A stretch of 64,000 bases of DNA, from assembly GCF_016862075.1 (NCBI RefSeq), contig NZ_BOMG01000042.1, positions 124,001 through 188,000 on the forward strand, written 5' to 3'. This stretch comes from Actinoplanes couchii (lineage in GTDB: Bacteria; Actinomycetota; Actinomycetes; Mycobacteriales; Micromonosporaceae). The position numbers were made by a program, and so were the translations under genes. The number at the start of each line of letters is the position of its first letter. Position 1 is the stretch's first letter. This document shows positions 56,879-64,000 of the stretch, one piece after another. The notes beneath the pieces were generated by a model. The model was given only the letters and a program-made list of their open reading frames with translations. It did not search any database and was not told the origin of the DNA.

Positions 56879-57706
56879 GTGACGCTGATCTCCATCGTGG
56901 TGCCGGTCTTCAACGAGGAGGTTCTCCTCGGGAACTGCCTCGAAGCGATCTTCGGGCAGGACGAACCGGCACACGAGGTGATCGTCGTCGACAACGGCTC
57001 CGACGACGGCACCCTCGCGGTGCTCGCCGGATACCAGGGCCGGCTGATCCTTCTGCACGAGCCCCGGCCGGGTGTGCACCACGCCCGCAGCCGGGGCCTC
57101 GACGCGGCGACCGGCGACGTGATCGGGCGGATCGACGCCGACACCCGGCTCGCCCCCGGCTGGACCCGGGCCGTGCGGGAGACGTTCACCGGACCGGTGG
57201 TGCAGGCCGCCACCGGGCCGGTGCGGTACTACGACATCGCGGCGTCCCGGCTGGTCGACAGCGGGGACGCCCTTTTTCGTCAGGCGTCCTCCCGGCGCTC
57301 TCTGGACTGGCTGCTCGGGGCCAACATGGCTGTCCGGGCCGCCGCCTGGCACTGGATCCGGGACGGCCTCTGCACCGACGCGGAGGTGCACGAGGACATC
57401 GATCTCGGCATCCACCTGCACCGGGAAGGGCTGACCGTGGTCTTCGCCGGTGCCATGCGCGCCGGCACCTCGGCGCGGCGGATCGCCAACCGTTTCCGGG
57501 ACTACCGGGCCTACGCGTTGCTGACCGAGAAGACCTATCAGCGGCATGGGTACGCGTACCGCCGCGCCTGGATCGTCACCCGCCTTCAACTGCTGCTGTT
57601 TCCGCTGCTGCGCCTGGTGTACGCCCTGGCCCAGCCCCGGCCGTGGACGGCCCTGCGCGGTGACGGCGGCCGGGTGAGCGCCATGCGGCCCCGCCGATCC
57701 AGCTGA
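56879..57706 (+). CDS. GT2-family glycosyltransferase
   Basis: 275 residues from GTG 56879; TAACAT (56867-56872) ends 6 bases upstream. GT-A fold: 'SIVVPVFNEEVLLGNCLEAIFGQ', 'EVIVVDNGSDDGT', the metal-binding 'GRIDADTRL' (DxD), and 'EDIDLGIHLHREG' (ED motif, catalytic base). The C-terminal amphipathic helix and 'RAWIVTRLQLLLFPLLRLVYAL' suggest membrane association. It transfers a sugar from an NDP donor to an envelope or lipid acceptor. The final 131 bp overlap the convergent DUF998 gene, an unusually long overlap. Confidence 0.87.
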   Translation: MTLISIVVPVFNEEVLLGNCLEAIFGQDEPAHEVIVVDNGSDDGTLAVLAGYQGRLILLHEPRPGVHHARSRGLDAATGDVIGRIDADTRLAPGWTRAVRETFTGPVVQAATGPVRYYDIAASRLVDSGDALFRQASSRRSLDWLLGANMAVRAAAWHWIRDGLCTDAEVHEDIDLGIHLHREGLTVVFAGAMRAGTSARRIANRFRDYRAYALLTEKTYQRHGYAYRRAWIVTRLQLLLFPLLRLVYALAQPRPWTALRGDGGRVSAMRPRRSS

Positions 57707-58223
57707 GGCCGGCGAACAGGGCGGCGCGTTCCAGCAGGCCGTGCGGGGTGCCGGACAGCCGGCCGGCGGCGTCCAGCAACACCAGTACGGTGGCCGCGCC
57801 GAACGTCACGACCATGAGCCCGGCGATCGTCCACGCGGCTTTCCGGGGACCGGTTCTGATCACCGCGCCGACTCCGGCGCACGCCAGGACGACCGAGATC
57901 AACTGGTGGATCAGGCCGCGGGTGGTGTGCTCGACCGGCACACCCGGCGGGAAACCCAGCCCCGCGTCGGTACGGACCACGGCCAGCGCCACCAGGCAGA
58001 ACCCGCACACCATGATCAGGCTGGAGCGGGGTACGGCGGTGGCGCACAGGATCAGCCACAGGCCGCAGGTCGCGAGGTCCGCCGTCCCGATCCAACCGTG
58101 CTCACCGAGCGACAGGTGACTGATCCACTGACGGGTCATGTCGAAACCGGGCCGGGTCAGCCCGTCCACAGTGCTCACCACGATCATCTGCGCGGCGGCG
58201 AGCACGCCGAGAAACCGTCTCAC
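57576..58223 (-). CDS. DUF998-family membrane protein
   Basis: The start is GTG 58223 (TAGGGT at 58231-58236 lies 7 bases upstream), giving 215 residues. Six hydrophobic helices with DUF998 features: 'DGLTRPGFDMTRQWISHLSLGEHGWIGTADLATCGLWLI', 'GAGLGFPPG'-type loop as 'DAGLGFPPGVPVEHTTRGLIHQLISVVLA', and 'LLERAALFAGLSWIGGAAW'. The last 40 residues are basic, Pro/Gly-rich and lie in the overlap with the GT2 gene. Function of DUF998 is unknown. Confidence 0.8.
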   Translation of the reverse strand: MRRFLGVLAAAQMIVVSTVDGLTRPGFDMTRQWISHLSLGEHGWIGTADLATCGLWLILCATAVPRSSLIMVCGFCLVALAVVRTDAGLGFPPGVPVEHTTRGLIHQLISVVLACAGVGAVIRTGPRKAAWTIAGLMVVTFGAATVLVLLDAAGRLSGTPHGLLERAALFAGLSWIGGAAWRSPGRRHRAGPSTAGAGPGRTPGAAAETAAVEGG

Positions 58224-58272
58224 CTGGCCGACCCTACGACGGCGGGGACGGCGGCACCGCGGCGCGGCGCGG

Positions 58273-58356
58273 TGTGGCGGCCTCACGGTGCGGCGGCCTC
58301 GCGATGCGGCGGCCTCGCGGTGCGGCGCGGTGCGGTGGGGTGCGGCGGCCTCGCGG
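58273..58356. repeat. 16-bp tandem repeats
   Basis: The unit TGCGGCGGCCTCGCGG occurs exactly at 58305-58320 and 58341-58356, with near copies at 58273-58288 and 58289-58304 and partial copies between. It lies in the 183-bp gap between the divergent DUF998 and GT4 genes. It does not have CRISPR spacing. Confidence 0.7.
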
Positions 58357-58406
58357 TGCGGTGCGGGGTGGCGGCATCGTCCGCGGCACGGAAGGATCTC
58401 CGGGGC

Positions 58407-59843
58407 GTGAGGATCGCCCACTTCTGCGACAGCCATCCGGGCCGGCCCGACGGTGTGACCCGCTCGGTGGAGACGACCGTCGATCTGTTGCGGTCTGCCG
58501 GACACCAGGTGGATCTTTACCGGCCCGGCTCGGTACGCAGCTTTCCGGTGCCGTTCCGTCAGGTCCGGGTGGGGTTACCGTTCGCCGCGCGGCGGGCTGA
58601 CGTGGTTCACGTGCATACGACCGGGCCGATCGGGATGCGCGGGTTCCGGTTCGCCGTGGAGTGGGGCGTGCCGTTGGTGGTCACCTGGCACACGGACCTG
58701 CTGGCATATGCCGACCTGTTCCCGGAGATCCCGCTCGGCGCCGCGTGGTGTGCGATGCGGTTGGGGCTGGGGTGGTCGATGCCCCGGTACCTGGAGCTGA
58801 CCCGCCCCGGACCGGTCCGTCGTGCCCGCCTGGTCCAGTTGGGCCGTGCGATGTTCGAGCAGGTGACGGTGGTGATAGCCCCGTCGGGGAAGACCGCTGC
58901 CGATCTCGCCGAGTTCCACCCCCGACAGATCGAGATACTCCCGACCCCGGTAGCCGACGCGCCCCCGACCACCATCCCTGGCAACCGCCCGCCGACCGCC
59001 GTGCCGAGCGACGTTCCCCCCGGCGCTGTTCTTGGCGATGTCTCGCCGGCCGGCGGTGATGTCGTCCTCTCCGTCGGGCGGGGGACTGCGGAGAAGAACC
59101 CCGAGTTGCTGCTGCGATCCTTCGCCCTGGTGCGGGCGGCCCGACCGGGCACCCGGCTCGTCCTGCTCGGAGTCCGGCAGCGGCGCAGGTACCTGATCCG
59201 GAGAATCGCCGCCCTGGGCCTGACCGGAAGCGTCGACGTCCTCCCCCCGGTGCCGCACCACCAGGTAGCTGATCACTATCGGACCGCTGCGGTCCTGGCC
59301 TTCACCTCGACGACCGACACCCAGAGCCTGGTACTCGCCGAGGCCGAAGCAGCCGGCCTGCCGGTGGTGGTAGCCGATCCCGCCCTCGCCACCCGCCCAG
59401 GCACCCACCGCCCACCTTCCGGCCACCCACCGCCCGGCCCGGATCCCGCTCCCGGATCCGTTACCTGCCCGGATGGCCACCTCCCGCCTTCTGGCCGCCC
59501 ATCGGCCGGCCCGGATCCCGCTCCCGGATCTGCTACCCGGCCGGGTGGCCACTTCCAAGGCCTCGGGTTGTCTGCCGGGCTGGGTCCTGGCTCGAGTTTG
59601 TCCGGCGGGGCGGATCTCGTTTCGGCCGGGCGGTTCACCTGTGAACCCGAACCGGGCGCGGTCGCCTCGGCGCTTCTGCGCATGCTCGGCGACCGCGCTC
59701 TGCGTGCCGCGGTGGCCCGGGACGGGTTGGCAGCCGCGGCGGCCTACCCTCCGGAGGTCTTTCTGCACCGACTGTCGACGATCTATGACGAGGCGGTCAA
59801 AGACCGAAACAGATCAGAGCCCGGCCGTACCGGGGATCGCTGA
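58407..59843 (+). CDS. GT4-family glycosyltransferase with repetitive Pro-rich insertion
   Basis: The start is GTG 58407 with GAAGGA at 58391-58396, giving 478 residues. GT-B fold: 'RIAHFCDSHPGRPDGVTRSVETTVDLLRSAGHQVDLYRPG', 'DVVHVHTTGPIG', 'WHTDLLAYADLFPE', 'VLSVGRGTAEKNPELLLRSF', 'TDTQSLVLAEAEAAGLPVVVAD'. This resembles mannosyltransferases of the MgtA/PimB-like group. After that motif, residues about 330-405 form a low-complexity insertion with a repeated 'SGxPxxGPDPAPGS' unit, before the normal C-terminal helices resume. The 3' end overlaps the convergent CHAT-like gene by 47 bp. Confidence 0.83.
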   Translation: MRIAHFCDSHPGRPDGVTRSVETTVDLLRSAGHQVDLYRPGSVRSFPVPFRQVRVGLPFAARRADVVHVHTTGPIGMRGFRFAVEWGVPLVVTWHTDLLAYADLFPEIPLGAAWCAMRLGLGWSMPRYLELTRPGPVRRARLVQLGRAMFEQVTVVIAPSGKTAADLAEFHPRQIEILPTPVADAPPTTIPGNRPPTAVPSDVPPGAVLGDVSPAGGDVVLSVGRGTAEKNPELLLRSFALVRAARPGTRLVLLGVRQRRRYLIRRIAALGLTGSVDVLPPVPHHQVADHYRTAAVLAFTSTTDTQSLVLAEAEAAGLPVVVADPALATRPGTHRPPSGHPPPGPDPAPGSVTCPDGHLPPSGRPSAGPDPAPGSATRPGGHFQGLGLSAGLGPGSSLSGGADLVSAGRFTCEPEPGAVASALLRMLGDRALRAAVARDGLAAAAAYPPEVFLHRLSTIYDEAVKDRNRSEPGRTGDR

Positions 59844-62025
59844 GATCCACAGCGTGGTACTCGGCCGTCATCAGTTCCGGCGGCTCGCGCCCGGGATCGT
59901 TCAGCCAGCCCCGGACCGCGGCGACGGCTTCGGCCGGCTCCCGGCCCTCGTCCACCAGCGCGGTGTGCAGCATCCAGTAGATCAGCGACGCCACCTGATC
60001 CGGCACCACCTCCCGGAAGCCGATCACCGCCGTGAAGCCGCAGTCCAGCAACGAGCCGGCCAGCGCCCCGAGAACGACCGGACCCGGCGGAAGAACGGCG
60101 ACCCCACCACCCCGGACCGGCGTCCCAGCGATCTCACCGGGCCCCAGAACCGTGGAATCGGCCAGCTCGAGGAAGCCTTCCGAGGTGACACCACAACCGA
60201 GATGCAGCATCGAAGCGTCCAGGTGACCGACGACCTCATCCCGGTCACCCACGCCGTCGTTCTGCTCCACGGTCCATCCCAGACCGGCCGACCGAGGATA
60301 GAAGGCACGCCGCAACCGGAGGGCGTCAACCGTGGCGCTCTCCCGATCCCGCCGCGGATTGGCGACGAAGACCGGCGCCGCCCCGACCGGCCGGCGCCCG
60401 CGCCTGACCAGAGTGACAAGCTGCTCGGCAGTCCGCACCCAGGAGACGTCGGCCCCGCCGACCCCGCTCCCATCACCCGGCCCGTCCTTGTCACCAAGGT
60501 CGTTCCGGCTGCCCGGGCCGCTCTCGTCGGCCGGGCGGTTCTTGTCGGCTGGGCTCTTCTTGTCGGTGGGATTCCTTTCCTCGGGCGGGCCCGCGATGAC
60601 CACCCGGCCGGTCCGAGGCATGCCGGCGGTGATCGTTTCCAGTCGGCCGGTGGCCGCAGTCAGGGCCACGGATCTGAAGAGGAGAGTGTCGATCCCTGCC
60701 TCCCTCATCGCGGCCACGACCTCGGCGAACGCGGTGTCGATGGTGGCGCGGCCGTTCAGTTCGGCGGCAATGCGGTGGGCCGATTCCACCTCGCCCGGGG
60801 TCATCCCGGGAAGATCGGGACCGATCCGGCCGAGGCACCCGGCGGCCGAGCCCGGATCGTCCGGGCCGCCCGGCCAGCCGTTGCCGCCGTCGGCGTGATG
60901 CCTGTCGATCAACGCCTGGGCCAGGGCGATCTGGTCGGCGGGCCGTGCACCGGGAGCCTCCACGACGGCGGCAGCCAGGGCCACTCGATCGTCCGTCGAG
61001 GTGGCGCCGGCCAGAAGTTCCCGAAGTTCGGCCGCGGGAGTGATCGCTTTCGGTTCCTGTCGTGGCCGAGGCTCCGGCCCGTTCACCGGCACCGGCCCGT
61101 CGACTACCGCAACCCGGCCGGGACCGAGAGTGATCACGCTCGGCGGAGGCAACGAGGACGACCACGACGAGGGAGAGGACGGTGAGGGCGAAGACGGTGA
61201 GACGGGTGAGGACCGAGGCGGCGGCGATTGGGAAGGTGGGGGCGAGGTGGATGGCCGCGGCGGGGTGGGGGGTGTGGGGATGGCAGACGGTGGGCGCGGA
61301 GGCGGGACGAGAGTTGTCAGGTCCGGGATGGGCGGCGGCACCAGGCCCATCCCGGTGCCGCCGCTCATCTGCTGGTGCAGGGCCTGCATGTCGGCCAGCG
61401 CCTGGCCCAGCTTGGAGATGTCCACGCCGCCCGGGCCGCCGAGCATTCCCCGCAGCGCCTCCGCCACCGTGCCCAGCGTCGTTGCCGTCGAGATCAGTTC
61501 GGTGTTGATCCGGGGACCGTTCGCGACCTCCCGGAACAGCGCGATCGCCCGGTCCACGTCGGCGGCATCGTCCGAAGCGCCACCGCCACCGCCACCGCCG
61601 CCGAAGCCACCGCCACCAAAAGCGCCGCCGGCCATTTTTCGCATCATCGCCTCGGGGGACGAGAAGCCCGTCATAGTCCTGGTCAGCAGGATCTGGCCCA
61701 GGATCACCTTTGACCCGCCGGTCACCGCCGGCTGCTGGCCCGGGAAGCGCAACGACTCCTCCAGCATCTGCTCGGCGATGGTCCCGTCCCGGGGTCCTCC
61801 GCCGTGTGCCAGGTTCCGGATCCCGTACAGCCAGCCGAGTTGACCGGCCACCTGCCCGCGCAGTGCCTCCCCACCGGCCATCCGCCGGTAGGCCGCCTCC
61901 AGCGTCTCGATCGCCTCGCCCAGCAGGGGCAGCGCCGCGGGGGTGCCGACCCCGGCCCGCAGGTACCGGTTGGTCAGGTCGGAGCCGCGCTCCAGGAGCG
62001 TACGGAAGTCGTCGTTCTCCGTCAT
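59797..62025 (-). CDS. TPR-like protein with a catalytically degenerate CHAT-like domain
   Basis: 742 residues from ATG 62025. Order: helical TPR-like region (about 1-130), a glycine run (about 133-148), more helices, a Pro/Ser-rich linker (about 228-300), helical region, a charged Lys/Asp/Gly linker (about 470-505), and a CHAT-like fold (about 505-742). The fold aligns with the preceding gene's CHAT domain ('MLHLGCGVTSEGFLELADS', 'GSLLDCGFTAVIGFREVVPDQVASLIYWMLHTALVDEG'). The catalytic His position is Gly (codon 60190-60192) and no Cys stands at the nucleophile position. It is probably an inactive partner, substrate or regulator of the upstream protease; the genes are 18 bp apart. Confidence 0.78.
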   Translation of the reverse strand: MTENDDFRTLLERGSDLTNRYLRAGVGTPAALPLLGEAIETLEAAYRRMAGGEALRGQVAGQLGWLYGIRNLAHGGGPRDGTIAEQMLEESLRFPGQQPAVTGGSKVILGQILLTRTMTGFSSPEAMMRKMAGGAFGGGGFGGGGGGGGASDDAADVDRAIALFREVANGPRINTELISTATTLGTVAEALRGMLGGPGGVDISKLGQALADMQALHQQMSGGTGMGLVPPPIPDLTTLVPPPRPPSAIPTPPTPPRPSTSPPPSQSPPPRSSPVSPSSPSPSSPSSWSSSLPPPSVITLGPGRVAVVDGPVPVNGPEPRPRQEPKAITPAAELRELLAGATSTDDRVALAAAVVEAPGARPADQIALAQALIDRHHADGGNGWPGGPDDPGSAAGCLGRIGPDLPGMTPGEVESAHRIAAELNGRATIDTAFAEVVAAMREAGIDTLLFRSVALTAATGRLETITAGMPRTGRVVIAGPPEERNPTDKKSPADKNRPADESGPGSRNDLGDKDGPGDGSGVGGADVSWVRTAEQLVTLVRRGRRPVGAAPVFVANPRRDRESATVDALRLRRAFYPRSAGLGWTVEQNDGVGDRDEVVGHLDASMLHLGCGVTSEGFLELADSTVLGPGEIAGTPVRGGGVAVLPPGPVVLGALAGSLLDCGFTAVIGFREVVPDQVASLIYWMLHTALVDEGREPAEAVAAVRGWLNDPGREPPELMTAEYHAVDLSDPRYGRALICFGL

Positions 62026-62043
62026 CTCACGTCCTCCGTCTCG

Positions 62044-64000
62044 TCACTGTCCGCCGTGGACGAATGCCGCCCAGGCCACCACCGCCGCCAGCCCGGCACG
62101 GTCCAGCCGGTGCCGCAGACCGGCGGGCATGTCCGGTGGGATCTCCCGGTCCGGGTCGAGCATCCACAGCTGTGCGTCCCGCAGCGCGGCCCACGCCGGC
62201 CGCCGTCGTACCCGCAGGTTGTGGTGCACCATGAACATCAGCACCGAGGTGGCGGCGTCCGGCACACTCCATTGGCTGGACAGCACGGTTCGCGCGCCCC
62301 CGGCCAGGAACGCCGTCGCCAGGCTGTAGGCCTCGTCGTAGCCACTCAGCGAGATCCCGGTCCGGCAGGCCGCGAGAACGACCAGACCGAGATCCCTTTC
62401 CGGTACGCCACCGAGCAGCGCCACCAGCTCAGCCGCGGTCAGCCGGTCCGTCTCCGGTTCGGCGGCGTCCGGACCGGTGTCCGCCCCGGCGAGTTGTAGG
62501 TAGGCAGTGGCCCGGGCCCCACCGGTCTGCACGAACCCGTGACAGGCCAGGTGCAGAACCCCGCCGTTGACCGGCCCCGGCGTGGTGAGCCAGGCACGGA
62601 CCTCAGCCGCGGTGCCCCGCCCGGAGCGACTCACCGTGTCGTCCGGCCGCCGCCCCAGATAACGGGCGCCGGGATAGAAGACCTGCCGGATCGCGTACGC
62701 CTCCCGCCGCGCCGCGGGCAACGGATCAGCCGAGCTCTCCGGGTCTCCGACGATCAGCCCGGCCGGCCCGGGAACAACGGCCGGCAGCCCGGCGGACCGC
62801 ACCAGCATCCGCGCCGAAGCGGTCTGCGACAGGGCGATCAGCTCGACGGCATACCGCCCGTCCGGCCGGCGGGCGGCCTGCCAGGGAACCCGCGCCAGGT
62901 CACCCATCGGGATCAGCACGATCCGTGGCGGCCGATCCGGGTGGACCGGCAGCCGCGGCAGGTAGGTCTCGATCAGCGCGGCCATGGCGGCGTCCCAGGC
63001 CCAGCGCCCGATCTCGGTCAGCCGTTCGTCGAGGTCACCGGCGGGCCCGGCACCGGCCGACATGTCCCGCCGGGCCAGAGCGGTCAGGTAGTCGTCCAGC
63101 CGGGGCATGACGCTCGGGGTGAGCGATGTCAGGGTGAGATAGGCGGGCGGCCCGGACGCCGGGGCGATCACCGCGTTACCGGGCCGGTTCTCGGCGCCGG
63201 GCACCAGATAGACGAGCGCGTCGGCGTCCAGATCGACGAGCGCCCGTTGGATCTCGGCATATCCGGGCGGATCGAAGAGTGCCGAGGTGGCCCCGTCCTG
63301 GGCCAGAACGGTCATCACGTCACGGCGCAGGTCGGCCGAGAGCGCCGCCGGGTCACCGGTGGCGGCGGCGGTCCGCCAACGTGCGGCGAGTTCGGTCTTC
63401 CCGGCTGCGGCCAGGTGTTCACCGAGGGAGCCGGTCGCGGTGGCGGCGTAGAGGGCCAGGCCCCGCCCGGCGTCCAGGGCGGTGATGGCCGACCCCGGGT
63501 CGCCGTTTGCCAGGTACTGCCGGGCCACGTCGATGGCGTCGCTTCCGGCGGTCCGCACCGCGGCGGTGGCCGATGCCAGGTCGGGCTGGATCAGCACCTG
63601 CCAGACGGCGCCGCGCAGCCCGTCCAGGGCGATCGGGTCGAAGCCGGTCCGGTCGCCGAGGGTGTGCCGGACCGCCCCGGACAGCTCGCTGATCATCTGC
63701 CACTGCGCGTGGTGCGGGCCGCCCGCCAGGGTCCGGGCCTCGACGAGCAGCTCGTCCGCCGCGCGCAGGTCCGGTTCGTCGGCGCTGACCTCGTACCGGC
63801 GCAGCAGGGCGGTGGCCAGCACCCCCAGGTAGAAGACGCGCTGGGGATGGTCCGGTCCGGCGATGTCCAGGGCGGTGCGCAGCTGGGCGAGGCCGAGTTC
63901 GATCCGGGCCGGGTCGCTCTCCCGCCCGGCCCGGATCGCCGCCATGCCGGCCTGGCTGTGCAGCAGAGCCCGGTCGGGGTTCAGAGTGTCGGCCCGGTCG
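62044..64000 (-). CDS. TPR-CHAT protease, 5' end outside window
   Basis: The frame is open to the window edge (18 codons beyond ATG 63945, reading as TPR), so the N-terminus is missing; 651 residues are visible. TPR-like helices occupy the visible first third. The C-terminal CHAT domain has the dyad: His in 'GVLHLACHGFVQTGG' (codon 62539-62541) and Cys in 'LVVLAACRTGIS' (codon 62365-62367), followed by 'YDEAYSLATAFLAGGARTVLSSQWSVPDAATSVLMFMVHHNL'. It is cytoplasmic as far as seen. It is co-transcribed with the degenerate CHAT-like gene. The target is unknown; a conflict or cell-death role is inference from the family. Confidence 0.85.
   Translation of the reverse strand, partial: DRADTLNPDRALLHSQAGMAAIRAGRESDPARIELGLAQLRTALDIAGPDHPQRVFYLGVLATALLRRYEVSADEPDLRAADELLVEARTLAGGPHHAQWQMISELSGAVRHTLGDRTGFDPIALDGLRGAVWQVLIQPDLASATAAVRTAGSDAIDVARQYLANGDPGSAITALDAGRGLALYAATATGSLGEHLAAAGKTELAARWRTAAATGDPAALSADLRRDVMTVLAQDGATSALFDPPGYAEIQRALVDLDADALVYLVPGAENRPGNAVIAPASGPPAYLTLTSLTPSVMPRLDDYLTALARRDMSAGAGPAGDLDERLTEIGRWAWDAAMAALIETYLPRLPVHPDRPPRIVLIPMGDLARVPWQAARRPDGRYAVELIALSQTASARMLVRSAGLPAVVPGPAGLIVGDPESSADPLPAARREAYAIRQVFYPGARYLGRRPDDTVSRSGRGTAAEVRAWLTTPGPVNGGVLHLACHGFVQTGGARATAYLQLAGADTGPDAAEPETDRLTAAELVALLGGVPERDLGLVVLAACRTGISLSGYDEAYSLATAFLAGGARTVLSSQWSVPDAATSVLMFMVHHNLRVRRRPAWAALRDAQLWMLDPDREIPPDMPAGLRHRLDRAGLAAVVAWAAFVHGGQ

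Noticed and set aside
58273-58356. 16-bp repeats considered as CRISPR or attachment site
   Set aside because: No spacers, no integrase or mobile-element gene nearby.

Overview
The window is about 70% GC, uses GTG starts freely, packs genes into 4-bp overlaps, and carries many probable leaderless genes. Together with gene content (actinobacterial Nit1C cluster, SigE-family sigma factor, CHAT/TPR proteins, FHA plus membrane kinase pair) this points to a high-GC actinomycete, most likely a Micromonosporaceae member such as Actinoplanes. That assignment is inference. There is no rRNA, tRNA, CRISPR array, insertion sequence or phage gene.

Layout: (1) 1-6534 is the tail of a CHAT-protease locus: an unrecognised partial gene, a membrane protein with degenerate Clp-N-like repeats, and a 1,395-residue membrane protein joining Clp-N-like, TPR and CHAT modules. 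(2) 6674-14623 is a nine-gene Nit1C-type operon (nitrogen starvation / cyanide or nitrile assimilation family) with a fused acetyltransferase-AIR synthase-like protein and two tandem nitrilase paralogs, the second lacking catalytic Cys and Glu. (3) 14602-19328 holds a MerR regulator, an SDR, an AraC regulator and a secreted TAP-type hydrolase whose promoter mimics that of the MerR gene. (4) 19569-28367 and 34253-38574 together form what looks like one LacI-controlled catabolic regulon: PcaB-like lyase, sugar-type ABC importer, Gfo/Idh dehydrogenase, signal-less solute-binding protein, muconolactone-isomerase-like protein, SDR, E1 alpha/beta, VOC and LacI. The same 12-bp core operator lies at the predicted transcription start of each of the three units. 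An ArsR/SRPBCC pair sits inside it.

(5) 28474-34075 interrupts that regulon with an FHA protein, a kinase fused to an extracellular lytic-transglycosylase-like domain, two methyltransferases, a hydrolase with a possible leader peptide, and a lipoprotein. (6) 38629-49849 has a basic amino acid decarboxylase, a MerR-VOC fusion with a divergent VOC protein, a TetR/SDR pair, a BCCT transporter and secreted proteins. (7) 49920-58223 has a sigma factor with a membrane partner, a GAF-SpoIIE phosphatase, an NmrA-like protein, a PadR/FAD monooxygenase pair, a secreted sugar dehydrogenase, an AraC relic, a GT2 and a DUF998 protein. (8) 58407-64000 has a GT4 with a repeat insertion and a second CHAT locus in which an apparently active CHAT/TPR protein is followed by one whose CHAT-like domain has lost both catalytic residues.

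The strongest candidates for undescribed biology are the LacI regulon of unknown substrate, the active/inactive CHAT pair, the active/inactive nitrilase pair, and the kinase-transglycosylase fusion. All coordinates and starts come from reading the sequence; family calls rest on motif recognition without database searches.
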